DNA of 64,000 bases from Agapetus fuscipes (Eukaryota > Arthropoda > Insecta > Trichoptera > Glossosomatidae): NCBI GenBank assembly GCA_951799405.1, contig OX637334.1:3596001-3660000 (forward strand), in the 5' to 3' direction. Below the pieces are notes generated by a model. It was given only the letters and a program-made list of their open reading frames with translations, searched no databases and was not told the origin of the DNA. A program made the translations under genes and the position numbers. Shown piece after piece: positions 30,273 through 41,012 of this stretch (the stretch's first letter is position 1; every line of letters begins with the position of its first letter).

Positions 30273-31575
30273 AGATAAAACACACAGGCACACAATTACA
30301 GGATAAAACACACAGACACACAATCACAGGATAAAACACACAGACACACAAACACAAAATAAAACACACATATACACTATCCCAAGATAAAACACACATA
30401 CACACAATCACAAGATAAAACACACAGACACACAATCACAAGAAAAACATTCAGACACACAATCACAAGATAAAGCACACATACACACAATCACAAGATA
30501 AAACACACAGACACACACTCACAAGATAAAACACACATACACACAATTACAAGATAAAACACACAGACACACAATCCCAATATAAAACACACATACACAC
30601 AATCACAAGATAAAACACACAGACACACAATCACAAGATAAAACACACATACACACAATCACAAGATAAAACACACAGACACACAATCACAAGATAAAAC
30701 ACACAGACACACAATCACAAGATAAAGCACACATACACACAATCAAAAGATAAAACACACAGACACACAATCACAAGATAAAACACACATACACACAATC
30801 ACAAGATAAAACACACAGACACACAATTACAAGAAAAACATTCAGACACACAATCACAAGATAAAGCACACATACACACAATCACAAGATAAAACACACA
30901 GACACACAATCACAAGATAAAACACACATACACACAATTACAAGATAAAACACACAGACACACAATCCCAATATAAAACACACATACACACAATCACAAG
31001 ATAAAACACACAGACACACAATCACAAGATAAAACACACAGACACACAATCACAAGATAAAACACACATACACACAATTACAAGATAAAACACACAGACA
31101 CAATCACAAGATAAAACACACAGACACACAATCACAAGATAAAACACACAGACACACAATCACAAGATAAAACACACAGACACACAATCACAAGATAAAA
31201 CACACAGACACACAATCACAAGATAAAACACACAGACACACAATCACAAGATAAAGCACACATACACACAATCAAAAGATAAAACACACAGACACACAAT
31301 CCCAATATAAAACACACATACACACAATCACAAGATAAAACACACAGACACACAATCACAAGATAAAACACACAGACACACAATCACAAGATAAAAGACA
31401 CAGACACACAATCACAAGATAAAACACACAGACACACAATCACAAGATAAAGCACACATACACACAATTACAAGATAAAACACACAGACACAATCACAAG
31501 ATAAAACACACAGACACACAATCACAAGATAAAACACACAGACCCACAATCACAAGATAAAACACACAATTACAC
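30265..31575 (+). repeat. 28-bp minisatellite, about 46 units
   Basis: The unit is ATCACAAGATAAAACACACA followed by GACACACA. The main variant has T for G (CATACAC versus CAGACAC), often with AAAGCACACATAC. A few 24-27-bp units are shortened. G- and T-type units alternate in places, giving a local 56-bp higher-order pattern. The first unit overlaps the coding block NYHKIKH of the LINE fragment. Confidence 0.92.
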
Positions 31576-31579
31576 TTTT

Positions 31580-31860
31580 TTTTTTTTTTTTTAAGGAATC
31601 CTGTGCGGGAGGCTCCCCAATTCTTGAGAGTCTTGGGGGTCTATGTCACCCTGGAAGGGTGCCGCAGAGGTGTTGCTTGAGTTCTTGGTTCTGTCGTGAG
31701 GCGCTGCAAGGAAGTGGTGATTGATGTTGGTTTTGAATAAAACCGGATTAAATTGGGAAGGGAACACAGATACTGGTAGACCATTCCATAAACGGGCAGT
31801 TTGGCAAAGGAATGAGTCATGAAAACGCCAAGTTTGTAACAATATAGAAAACATCTGCAA
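31580..31860 (-). pseudogene. LINE 3' end, L-J family, with poly(A)
   Basis: On the minus strand it encodes WRFHDSFLCQTARLWNGLPV and FPSQFNPVLFKTNIN, then GDIDPQDSQELGSLPHRIP and a stop at the very end, just before the A tail. Everything upstream is missing (5' truncation). Its final 90 bp match the 3' tail of some SINE-A copies. The A tail abuts the minisatellite. Confidence 0.82.
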
Positions 31861-32601
31861 GCGTTATATAAAATATAATTTTAAAGACATTAAATCAAAA
31901 CTACCGTCCGCTAACACACAATATTTCTTAGTTATTGTTCATGTTGCAACAGTGTACGTATACAGTACCTACCCCAAGTATATATAAAGCATTGCGTATA
32001 CTCCCCTGGATCGTGTAAGTTTAAAACATATATGAAAATTAAATCTCTCACTAGGATTGCTGTCGTATCTTCCATACATATTTTCTATTTACGCGATTGA
32101 GGGGAGTTTAGGCGATGTTTTATACTAGAGGGACAGTTCTCCAGGCGTTTGTAGTCTCGCTTAGATTCCCGCTGCACTTTTCCTCCTGCAGTTCGCCGTC
32201 TGGCCTATTGTTGGCGCTTTCATGGACGCGCCTTTTCTAATATTAAAAAAAATGGCTGGAAATAGCGTATCAGGGGTGGAGGGAGGAGAAGGGAGAAGTC
32301 GTGATGTCGGAAGCACACAGGCGCCCAACTAGTCCGTTTACGTTCAGCTAATTTTGGAGTGAGCAAGGTAGTCAGCGTTACAAAATGTAAACATGCTCTT
32401 CCCACTGATCCTGCTCATGCTACTTGCGCTGCACAATAGGACAAAACAAATAGGTTGACGCCCAGCTAGAAACCCTCTTCTCTTAAAAGGTGGAAGTATA
32501 GCTGGACGTCGTCACCTTAGTATTCATATGATAATATGGAATGAAGTTATTTTTAATAATTTTTTTTACAATAGAATATTGTTACCGACCTATTTTGTTC
32601 G
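31861..32601. other. Mostly unassigned
   Basis: Near 32050-32150, CATACATATTTTCTATTTACG and TTTTATACTAGAG resemble sequences at 60.6 kb. This may be a worn MITE. Confidence 0.35.
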
Positions 32602-32795
32602 AATTGCCAATGTCACCCCTGTTTCAGGGAAGGTCGGCAAAAGTTGCAGGGCTTACGCTCATTTGAGAATGGGCGTTGTAAGTCCACATGCGGCATGTTT
32701 AAGCGCGAAATTATACGTGTCTGCTTATGGGAATGTATTTAATATGAATCTTATATGTAATATATATTTGCAATTTAGATTGCAGATTATAGACT
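32602..32795 (+). repeat. R1 copy, 5'-truncated
   Basis: Starts ATTGCCAATGTCACCCC and ends GCAATTTAGATTGCAGATTA. Confidence 0.8.
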
Positions 32796-32822
32796 CTGAA
32801 ATATGTGTGATATTTCACACGT

Positions 32823-32945
32823 TGAAGGAAATCATGAAGAGATTGATGAATGTCGAGTACATGAAAGAAGTCTTCAAGGACAGAACAAAGTGGAGACACA
32901 TATGCGGAGGTGCTAGCCATCCTTAGCGGAATGGTGGTTGGATGA
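32823..32945 (+). repeat. RTE-a LINE 3' end
   Basis: YMKEVFKDRTKWRHICGGA followed by a stop and CCTTAGCGGAATGGTGG. The ACAGTT tail is absent. Confidence 0.68.
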
Positions 32946-33394
32946 TGTTGCATTTATTTGGTAAAGTCACCGATGCAAAGACCTAAAAAGATGTGTGAGA
33001 TTGTGTGTATCGGCCATGAGATATCTATGAGAGGGTAGTGGTAAAATAGTCTTTCTTTCTTGTCTCCTGTGGAAGTAGGTACACATCTGTGTTCGTGGAG
33101 CTGGGCGACTGCGAGACAGGAACAGGAAAAAAGCGGCTCTGTTGACAATCCTCCACTAACAAAGAAAGCAAACAGTGAGTGATTCGATAAGGTGTACGTA
33201 ATTGGAGCGTTGTGCTAAATGCTTTATCCAATTATTGCACAGCCTTTTTTAGGCTAGGATTTTTTTTCTTTTTATTTATTTTATGTCTCACTCAATCAGT
33301 AATCCATTGTTACTGTAGTCATAGTCATCTTTACACTGAAAGTGGCCAAAACCTATACTACTAGTCGGTTTTTTTTTCATATTCAGTAGATTTT
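32946..33394. other. Unassigned region
   Basis: Two overlapping minus-strand frames of 64-68 residues share part of a sequence in different frames. Neither has a known domain. Confidence 0.3.
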
Positions 33395-33605
33395 TTCCAT
33401 TTGGTAGAACGCTTGCGTTATGTACGAGAGTGCACCAAGGGTTTCAGAAATGGTTAACAGTATTGGCATGAAATGAGAGCTTGCCTCATCACTTCAAGAG
33501 ATGAGGTCCAGCTTACTTGTGAGATTAAATTGGATCCACACGCCACATACGATCACTTCAGGGTGGAGGGATTGCACTATATGTGCAGCTTAGTTGCGTC
33601 TCGAG
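33395..33605 (+). mobile_element. SINE-B, old copy
   Basis: TTTGGTAGAACGCTTGCG (head), AGGGTTTCAGAAATGG, CACGCCACATACGATCACTT and TATATGTGCAGCTTAGTTGC (end) remain in order with gaps. Confidence 0.65.
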
Positions 33606-33730
33606 TTGCGTTGGTCAATCCATACCTATCTTTCCATTTTACTCAACATCGACATCCATCCAATTTTTCAATATCCATTGTAATTAAACCATACTTTCAC
33701 ATACCTTTCTATTTTCACTTATATGAAAAT

Positions 33731-33770
<40 letters not shown>

Positions 33771-33939
33771 TTAGGATACAAACAGTTGTTTACAATTTTA
33801 AATTTAACAAAAAAAAATCAAATTTAAACCTAGAGATCCATTAAAAGTATTACTAATGTATGTTATGGATACAGAATAATATTTGATAAAAATAAGAAAC
33901 AAAAGTAAAATAAACAGAAGAATAAACTAGTTTCACTTA

Positions 33940-34288
33940 ATATTTTTTAGGGTTTGGTAGTTCACACAGTGAAAGTCCATTGTATAATTAATTAAATATT
34001 AAGTGACTACCTGAGGATGACCATATTGGTCGAAAACGTTAGTAGTTAATCTAAAATTTAATTTTTTAAATTTATGATATTTTTGTGAAATATAAACAGT
34101 GTTTTAAAGTTAATAAGGTGTTATTTATTTATATAACAATCGAAAAAACATGAATTTTCACAGTGTTAATACACAAACCATAAAAAATATAATTAAATAA
34201 TACACTGTTTTAATTCACTAAAATATTAGTGAATTAAAAATTAAATTAAATTTTAGTGAATTAAAACAGTGTATTATTTAATTAATTA
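33940..34288 (+). mobile_element. HHR-bearing element with 12-bp target duplication
   Basis: TAGTTTCACTTA stands on both sides (33928-33939, 34289-34300), so this 349-bp piece is an insertion into the LINE 3' UTR. It contains the HHR-like motif and TGTGAAATATAAACAGTG, related to the 7.3 kb element. Its right end is a palindrome of TTTTAATTCACTAAAAT and its complement. No coding sequence. A variable-length duplication suggests retroposition, possibly by a Penelope-like element. Confidence 0.78.
34011..34035 (+). ncRNA. Hammerhead-like motif
   Basis: CTGAGGA, T, stem GACC/GGTC with loop ATATT, GAAA, then ACGTT. It differs from the 7.3 kb motif in loop and N7 position while the stem stays paired. 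Confidence 0.48.
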
Positions 34289-34305
34289 TAGTTTCACTTA
34301 TATTG

Positions 34306-36951
34306 TCAGAGGCATATTTCTTTCACCATTTTCCGGAAAGAATTTATGGAGCTTGAAAAAATGTCAACATCTGAGAGACATTGATTGAAGTAAGTAGTTG
34401 CACGTCTGAAAAATGTGTTTTTAGCATAATTAGTGTTGCAGGATGGTATATGAAAAGTTTGTTTATGTCGAGAGGACATACGAGGAACTCTCAATAAAAT
34501 CTTTTCCAAAAGGGGGGCCGAATTAATTTGGTTGTTTATTATTTTGTAAAGGAAAATGCTATCCAGAAATCTCCGCCTGTTCTCTAGCGTGGCCAGATTA
34601 TGCCGCTTTGCAGCAGTTTCATAATTTAAGAAATTGTTTCCTGTTTTGAAGTCTAAATATTTAAGAAATTTATTTTGCAATCTTTCAATTCGATCTGTAT
34701 CCACGGAATATTGTGGATTCCAGATTACGCATCCAAATTCCAAAATACTTCTAACTAAAGCAAAGTATAAAATTTTTAATGACGAAGCCCGTTTAAGAGG
34801 CTTTGATAGCCTCAGAATTAGACCAAGTCTTTTGAATGCTTTGGATACGATATGGTCTATATGAAGGTTAAATTGCAGTTTTGAATCTAGAATTATGCCC
34901 AGGTCCTTGACATTGTTAACCCTTTCGATTGTTTTATTATTCAATTTATAATCATAATGAATAGGAATATGCTTTATTGTGAAGGTTATAGTGTGACATT
35001 TATCAGTATTTAAAATTAATTGATTTAGTTTGCAATATTCATTAAAATTATCGAGATCGTTCTGAAGTAGATAACAATCTTCGATTGAAGATATAATCTT
35101 AAATTTTTTTGTATCATCAGCATATAAAAGATGTGATGAATTTTTAAAAGGGCTACTAATATCATTTAAATAAAGATTAAAGAGGATAGGGCCTAGATGT
35201 GAGCCCTGAGGTACGCCCGATTCGACAGGCAAAGATTTTGAGGTATAACCTCTTAATGATACAGCTTGGGTTCGATTTCCGATATAAGATGCTAGCCATC
35301 TCAGTAAGTCGCCATGTATACCAATTCCTCGTAATTTTTCTAGAAGCGTGTGGTGTTTAATTTTATCAAAAGCTTTAGAAAAGTCAGTATACACAGCGTC
35401 AATCTGAAAACCACGGTCCATCGTATTGAGGATGAAGTCTGTGTAGGTTATTAAATTTGTGTCAACGCTTCGTCCTTTGGTAAATCCATGCTGCTCCGGA
35501 GGTATGTGACACGAAACGGCTGAGGCTATTATTTGAGTTACAAATTTTTCAAGTAATTTGCTGAAAATGGAGAGTTTTGAAATAGGTCGGTATTGTTTAA
35601 TGTCATGCCGATCTCCACCTTTAAAAATTAGTGTTACCAGAGCCTTTTTCCAAATACTAGGAAAAACTCCTTCAGATAGTGATTTCTTAAAAATGATTGT
35701 AAGGGGGAGGCAGAGCTCATTTGCACAATTTTTTATCAATAGTGGGTGGATTCTGTCGGATCCCATACTTTTTGTAGTATCGATATCTTTAAGCAAAATT
35801 TCAAGTTGGTGTTGAGTAATATCTATGGAGGAGAGGTCTAATATTGGAGAAAGAGGAGCTAAATTTGTGGATGATTGTGGTGAGTTGTCGTGGACGAAAA
35901 CAGAATGAAAGTAATCGTTGAATAGATTGCATATTGAATCACCATCAGATGCAATGATGTTATCATTTCTCATACAGTCTGGGATAGAGTTAGCGGAGAA
36001 TTTGGATTTTATAAAAGACCAAAAGTATTTTGGTGAATTTCTAATATTATCTTCTACACGTTTGATATAATTGTTGTAACATTCTTTTTGCATTTTCTTT
36101 TCTCTAGTTCTTAAGCAACTAAAGGCGTGGTAATCTAAGGGGTTATTATTCAGTTTCCACTTGCTATGTAATTTACGTTTTTCTCGTGACAACTTTATTA
36201 GACTTTGGGTATACCAGATTGGGTAAAAACTGTTGTTTATAACTTTTTTCTTAGGTACATATTTGTTTATTAATTCATTCAAAAATGAATGTAAGTGATT
36301 AGTAGCTAATTCAGTATCTAAGTCAAGTAAGATATTCCAGTCATAGGAAATAATTGCTTTTTTAATTTCCAAGTAATTTGCTGCATAAAAGATGAATTTA
36401 TAGTAAGAGTTTATTTTTAAGGTAGGAGTTGAGAGAAGAGTCAATGCAATTTCAATAGCTTTATGATGAGGGTCTTCATAGGTTATTGGTTGTGCACAAG
36501 GAACCACACTACAAGTAAGATTACTAAGAATTAAATCTAAAATGCGTCCATTGTGGTTGGTACAGTGATTATATTGATGAAAGCCGGTTATTGATATAAA
36601 GTCTGCCATAAGTTTAGCATTGTTATTGTCATTAGTGTTTATAATATAACTGCAGGAGTTGGGATCAGGCTTCCAACTTGCATAAGTTAGGTTAAAATCA
36701 CCTACGATTAAGAATTTGTCATTTGGGTTTTGAGCACATATGTTGTGGGTATGGTCGAAAAATACATCTAATGAGTTATAATGATCATTGTTATGGGGAA
36801 AATAAACGCAAGCTATGTTAAGGGTGATTGAGAGGTCAGCGCGCCCAACTTTGATGACCGAAATAACCCATATTTTGAATGGTAAGGCAGTATTTTTTCT
36901 CCAGTTTAAATTAACACATAAAATAAGGTATTTTTTTCCATAAAATACCAA
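34306..36951 (-). CDS. LINE ORF2: C-terminal endonuclease part plus reverse transcriptase
   Basis: 881 codons, open throughout. An APE-type endonuclease tail comes first: LNIACVYFPHNNDHY (about residues 44-58), VGDFN (83-87), GRILDLILSN (135-144) and the EDPHH block (159-163) where SDH is usual. The reverse transcriptase follows: GSDRIHPLLIK (398-408), FSKAFD (524-529), GVPQGSHLGP (579-588) and the catalytic YADD (610-613). After it come DLGIILDSKLQF and a C-terminal region ending SFRKMVKEICL. It would copy LINE RNA at a nicked target. The first about 35 residues do not resemble the endonuclease and probably lie beyond the break, so the start codon is not the natural one. An uninterrupted frame points to recent activity. 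The clade call is CR1/Jockey-like from motifs and ORF1 type. Confidence 0.9.
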   Translation of the reverse strand: MVFYGKKYLILCVNLNWRKNTALPFKIWVISVIKVGRADLSITLNIACVYFPHNNDHYNSLDVFFDHTHNICAQNPNDKFLIVGDFNLTYASWKPDPNSCSYIINTNDNNNAKLMADFISITGFHQYNHCTNHNGRILDLILSNLTCSVVPCAQPITYEDPHHKAIEIALTLLSTPTLKINSYYKFIFYAANYLEIKKAIISYDWNILLDLDTELATNHLHSFLNELINKYVPKKKVINNSFYPIWYTQSLIKLSREKRKLHSKWKLNNNPLDYHAFSCLRTREKKMQKECYNNYIKRVEDNIRNSPKYFWSFIKSKFSANSIPDCMRNDNIIASDGDSICNLFNDYFHSVFVHDNSPQSSTNLAPLSPILDLSSIDITQHQLEILLKDIDTTKSMGSDRIHPLLIKNCANELCLPLTIIFKKSLSEGVFPSIWKKALVTLIFKGGDRHDIKQYRPISKLSIFSKLLEKFVTQIIASAVSCHIPPEQHGFTKGRSVDTNLITYTDFILNTMDRGFQIDAVYTDFSKAFDKIKHHTLLEKLRGIGIHGDLLRWLASYIGNRTQAVSLRGYTSKSLPVESGVPQGSHLGPILFNLYLNDISSPFKNSSHLLYADDTKKFKIISSIEDCYLLQNDLDNFNEYCKLNQLILNTDKCHTITFTIKHIPIHYDYKLNNKTIERVNNVKDLGIILDSKLQFNLHIDHIVSKAFKRLGLILRLSKPLKRASSLKILYFALVRSILEFGCVIWNPQYSVDTDRIERLQNKFLKYLDFKTGNNFLNYETAAKRHNLATLENRRRFLDSIFLYKIINNQINSAPLLEKILLRVPRMSSRHKQTFHIPSCNTNYAKNTFFRRATTYFNQCLSDVDIFSSSINSFRKMVKEICL

Positions 36952-37774
36952 TTAAAAATAATTTTATTTACGGAGATACCTTAGATGGAGATTTCCACTG
37001 TTCTTATGAATAAATCCTAACTTTTTTTTATTTCAAAACATTCATTTTGATTAGTTTTATTTTTTCTACTTGTTAGTTGTTTTTTTTTACTTTTCGTTGA
37101 TTTTTTATGATTATTTAAAAAGTACCCAAATTTTGCATACGATATTGTAGCTACATTCGTCTTTTAATGGTTTATTTTCCTTTTAGGATTTGAAGTGATA
37201 TTTTTTATGTTTTCAATGCATTACTTGTTTTATTTTTTCTCCTCTAATTTATAATTAATAATGGAAAAAGAAAGATTTTCATACAAAAAATGATCCAGTC
37301 TTTGGCGCCACGGATAAACTGTGGCGGATTCGTGAACTGGCTTTAAATATAATATCTCCTCCGTTTTTGACCAAAAAATCATGAGTCCGAAATTTAGGTG
37401 TAACGGAGTTCAAGCGTTTACGTTAAAACTGGACCAAACAGGTACAAAAATGCATGAAAACCAAAACGCCAGCTCGAGATGCTGTTTAAGATTCGATACA
37501 TTTTTCGCATGCGGTCTATTTCCTATAGTTACGAGAATTTTACACTTCGGGTATACTCGTATATCTTCGTATATCGACGGAAATGCACGAGTGGCTGTGG
37601 TTTAGTAAAATACGTATATACAGGTATTCCACTAGAAAGATTCATTGGCAAAACATAAATTATTTCGCGGTGTCAGAATATCGTCGCCTTACTTTCAAAA
37701 CCTCGTATCTCAAAAAAAATAATATTTTGCTTAAGTACTTCTTTCTATATAATATTACATAACTACTACATACT

Positions 37775-38030
37775 CGATGGTTTGAGCATATGGAGAGAAT
37801 GAATAAGGAAAAACTGACGAAGAAAGTATATGTGGCAAGAATGGAAGGGCGTGGGTTCGAATCCCGGCGGAGCACAAAAAATATACCATTTATATTTTCA
37901 AATTTGCTCTTCGCTGAGATGAAAAATTCATAAACCTTTACCAAAGACTGGAGGAAATGAAAGAAGTATGTAAGGAAAGATAGAAATGGCGGTTGATCTG
38001 TAATGTTGGCGGCTTGGGTTTATAAAATTG
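37775..38030 (+). pseudogene. RTE-a LINE 3' fragment with SINE-A internal piece
   Basis: RWFEHMERMNKEKLTKKVYV with ARMEG is followed at about 37850 by SINE-A sequence (GTGGGTTCGAATCCCGGCGG to CTTTACCAAAGACTGG). RTE-a then resumes (EEMKEVCKER) and ends in TGGCGGTTGATCTGTAATG. The SINE lacks both head start and tail. Confidence 0.72.
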
Positions 38031-38089
38031 GAATTTGTTTTAGTTTTGATGTCCATAGAAATGATTATTTATTGATTTAAATTGTCGTG

Positions 38090-38347
38090 TATGTTCCTTG
38101 ACTTATAGGTTGGTATGCGGCTGACCACCCATGCTGTAAAAATGGTTCAATTTGCCAATATCACCCCTGTCTCAGGGAAGGACGGCAAGAGTTGCAGGGT
38201 GTATGTCCATTTGAGATTTGGTTTTTATGTTGTAGGTTCACATGAGGCATGTGCAAGCGCAAACTTGTACGTGTCTGGTTGTGAGAATGCATGTAATGTG
38301 AATCTCCAATGTAACATATCTTTGCAACTTACATTAGATTAGATTAG
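38090..38347 (+). repeat. R1 copy, AGATT-tail subtype
   Basis: Full length, with TTTTATGTTGTAGGTTCACA as in the 46.2 kb copy and a short AGATTAGATTAG tail. Confidence 0.85.
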
Positions 38348-39265
38348 AATTGATAAAAATCTCTGCAGCTTAGATTAGATAAGTAAATTATTTAAGTTAA
38401 CCTGCTTTGTTTCATTGCTATAAAAATCACTTTAAGCAGAAATAAAGCACTTACTGCCTCTTTAATTGTACATTTGCTAAGAAAAAAAGTAGTATCTGTC
38501 ACTTACTGCTTTTATGCTTAGTTTTTCTTATAACCAAAAAGCAGTAAGTGTTATAATTTTATGAATTTTTAATTTATTTTCATATTTTTTAATAGTTATA
38601 CGTAAAAGGTCACTCACAAAAACCATGGTAAAAAATTGAAACTGAAATCTTTAAATTTAAATAAGTTAGCCCAACAAACTCAAGTTTGAAGTAGATTATC
38701 TCAAAACAAATATTTTGCAGATACTTCCTTTTTGGTAAGCAGGGCAGAACAGCAGAACGTCGCACTGATAAATAAAAATAATGCTCTGCACACAAATCCG
38801 TGTTTGTATTCAAGATGCAATAAATTGTTACAGTTTGTGTACAACACTCATACAACACTATTATGTGTGCTGAATCTTTTATCTGAAGATTCACAATTAA
38901 TTATATAAAAAGTAAAACGCTCTCAAGGAGCGTTGTGTTACTTTCTATACAATTTTGTGAAAAATGAAATGTGTAACAAATAATAAATTAATTTATTTCG
39001 AAATAAAGTAAATACTTTTATTTTAAAAATGTACAACTTATTGCTTTTAATTAAAGTCAGGATTTTTTTGATGTATTATGAAAAAGAAACACAAAATGGC
39101 TAAGAAAAGTTTCTAAGCCCTACCGGTGAATTCTAAAAGCGTTTACACAACCATAGCGTTTATCCAAAAGTTTATAAAAACTAAAACGCTGGGGAGTAAC
39201 GCCATCTAATCATGATGAGTCAAAGTTATTTGACATAAAATTACGATTTTAGTTTCATAAAACAA

Positions 39266-39745
39266 TTAAAGAGGTTCTTTAGTCCCGATATTAATAATCT
39301 TCTTAAACTCTCGTATAACCTTAAGTGCAGTAAGCTTTGTTTCGGTGAGGGATTGTTCATGGGTAGTACGTGGAGGTTGTAGTTCAATGGAGAGCCATAT
39401 TTCTTCGTGATGGGAGGCCGATCGCCACTCATCTCGGCGGTGGGCGGTGAGCCCTTGCCGTACGGCAATTAGGACACCGCCTCCGAGTGACGAGTGTCCG
39501 GTTGCATTACAGCGGTCAAGTCGGTATACATTGTACTGCTCATGGAAGTATTCACGATCGAAAAAATCTGGTGATAACCATGTTTCAGTAAGGCATATTA
39601 AATCATAATTAGTAGATGTAACATTTTGTAGGAAATTATGTGATTTTGTTCGTAGTCCTCTCGTGTTTTGATAGTAGACATTAAGTTCAGGTGTATGCGA
39701 CATAGTAATTGTGTAAAATAAAGTTAATATACATATATAATGCAC
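39266..39745 (-). CDS. LINE ORF2: N-terminal endonuclease segment
   Basis: 159 codons. The natural start is probably the second Met (MSHTPELNVYYQNTRG, from residue 15), where the APE-type endonuclease fold begins. Visible motifs are VYYQNTRGLRTK, LICLTETWLSP (with the catalytic Glu of TETW) and GGGVLIAV. The similarity continues to EEIWLSIEL and then changes to sequence unlike an endonuclease, ending at a stop. The remaining endonuclease motifs (GDFN onward) are in the separate long ORF, so here the ORF2 protein is cut. The ORF lies 264 bp downstream of ORF1. Confidence 0.82.
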   Translation of the reverse strand: MHYICILTLFYTITMSHTPELNVYYQNTRGLRTKSHNFLQNVTSTNYDLICLTETWLSPDFFDREYFHEQYNVYRLDRCNATGHSSLGGGVLIAVRQGLTAHRRDEWRSASHHEEIWLSIELQPPRTTHEQSLTETKLTALKVIREFKKIINIGTKEPL

Positions 39746-40009
39746 TTTTCAGAGTGTTAGGTAGATTTTCAGATGTGACGCTATAGTAGAGTAGGTGGTA
39801 AAGATGAGCAGGATTTTGTGGTGAACGAAATAAGCCTCAAAAAAATATGTGTATAGTAGTATAGTAATATAGTATAGTAATAAGCAAAAACAATAATAAG
39901 ATAACAGTATGGAAGATAAAGAAAACAATAATAAGTAAGTACGGGAATATAACAATAAGCAAAAACAATAATGAGTTACATAATGAAATACAAGGTCAAG
40001 CACTATTAG

Positions 40010-40936
40010 TCATTTTAGTTTCAACAAGTCATTCTCGGAGCTTATGTAGATAGCTTTGGAGTTATCTGACTTCCGCATCATAATTTTGCAGTCGCGGACC
40101 CATAGGTAACTAAAGCCCAAGTCAGATTTACGATCACGCGCCTTTTTCAAGAGTAACTTGTTGGCAGGAGTTAAATGTTCGTTTATATATAGGTTTTTTG
40201 CAGGGCCATTTATGGCAACGTCAGATGTGGTAATGCCACGACGGGCACGCACGGCTGCTAATAGTAAGTCCTTTCGTCTGCGTTGGGTGAAACGGACGAT
40301 GATGGCCGGTTCTCGCTTGGGAGCCGTATCCGACTCGACAGCAAAGCGGCGCACACGATGAATCGTGTCGATATCCGTGTCCAACAATGGGAACTCCAGC
40401 TTGTCACAGAGGTTTTTCATTATTGTGTTCAGATTCTCACCTTTTTTATAAGGGAGGCATGATATTTCAATGTTGTTCATACGAGAGTATTGGCAGGAGT
40501 CACCACTATCAGACTGGAGATCGAGCACAGTTTTTTTTATTGTGTCCATATCCTTTTGTGCTGAGGAGAAAGTAGACAGTGTCTTCTCCGCCTTGTCTAG
40601 TCGAATTTCGAATGCCTCGAAGCGGGTGTTCAATGAGCTGATTGATTTGTTGACTTCAATAAGTGCTAATGTATTTGTATTCATGTCAGCTTTGAAGCTG
40701 TCAAGGTCACGACGGATTCCCTTCAGTTCTGTTAGGATTTTAGATAAGTCAGTGGCCGTCGTTGGGGTTGGGGGAGAAACACGGCAGATTGCACATTTCC
40801 ACAATGCCTTCTTCTCGGGTCCCATTTTACGGTAGCTACTTTCTGATACCCCAACGCAGGTGAAGTGTACATTTTTCCGGCATAAGCCACAGATAACGCC
40901 TTCAGTAACAACTTCTTCACAGCTTATGCAATTCAT
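40010..40936 (-). CDS. LINE ORF1 with PHD-type zinc finger and coiled coil
   Basis: 308 codons. Residues 1-52 have the Cys4-His-Cys3 spacing of a PHD finger: C3, C6, C16, C19, H24, C27, C48 and C51. Residues about 60-150 are heptad-rich (LTELKGIRRDLDSF, IRLDKAEKTLSTF), which suggests a trimerising or dimerising coiled coil. The last half includes NNIEISCLPYKKGENL, EPAIIVRFTQRRRKDLLLAA and LYINEHLTPANKLLLKKAR, a basic region like the nucleic-acid-binding C-terminus of LINE ORF1 proteins. PHD-fronted ORF1 proteins are known in insect CR1/Jockey-type LINEs. It probably coats LINE RNA and acts as chaperone. The frame is intact. Confidence 0.87.
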   Translation of the reverse strand: MNCISCEEVVTEGVICGLCRKNVHFTCVGVSESSYRKMGPEKKALWKCAICRVSPPTPTTATDLSKILTELKGIRRDLDSFKADMNTNTLALIEVNKSISSLNTRFEAFEIRLDKAEKTLSTFSSAQKDMDTIKKTVLDLQSDSGDSCQYSRMNNIEISCLPYKKGENLNTIMKNLCDKLEFPLLDTDIDTIHRVRRFAVESDTAPKREPAIIVRFTQRRRKDLLLAAVRARRGITTSDVAINGPAKNLYINEHLTPANKLLLKKARDRKSDLGFSYLWVRDCKIMMRKSDNSKAIYISSENDLLKLK

Positions 40937-41012
40937 CGTATATTAGCTAAGTATTTATTAATATTTTTTTATTTTATTTTATTTAAATATATTTATATAT
41001 TATAAATTAAGT

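Larger units (their letters stand above)
36960..39240. other. Interruption between ORF2 halves: mostly unassigned with nested repeats
   Basis: Contains an RTE-a piece with an internal SINE-A fragment and an R1 copy (listed separately). The stretches 36960-37770 and 38350-39240 have no coding frame and no repeat I could match, apart from GCACTTACTGC/GCAGTAAGTG arms near 38450-38545. Confidence 0.45.

Noticed and set aside
30265..31575. CRISPR array, because of regular 28-bp repeats
   Set aside because: Units are contiguous with no unique spacers, in an evident eukaryotic context; it is a minisatellite.
40158..40835. Plus-strand frames opposite LINE ORF1
   Set aside because: They are antisense shadows of a clearly coding minus-strand ORF with a PHD finger and coiled coil.
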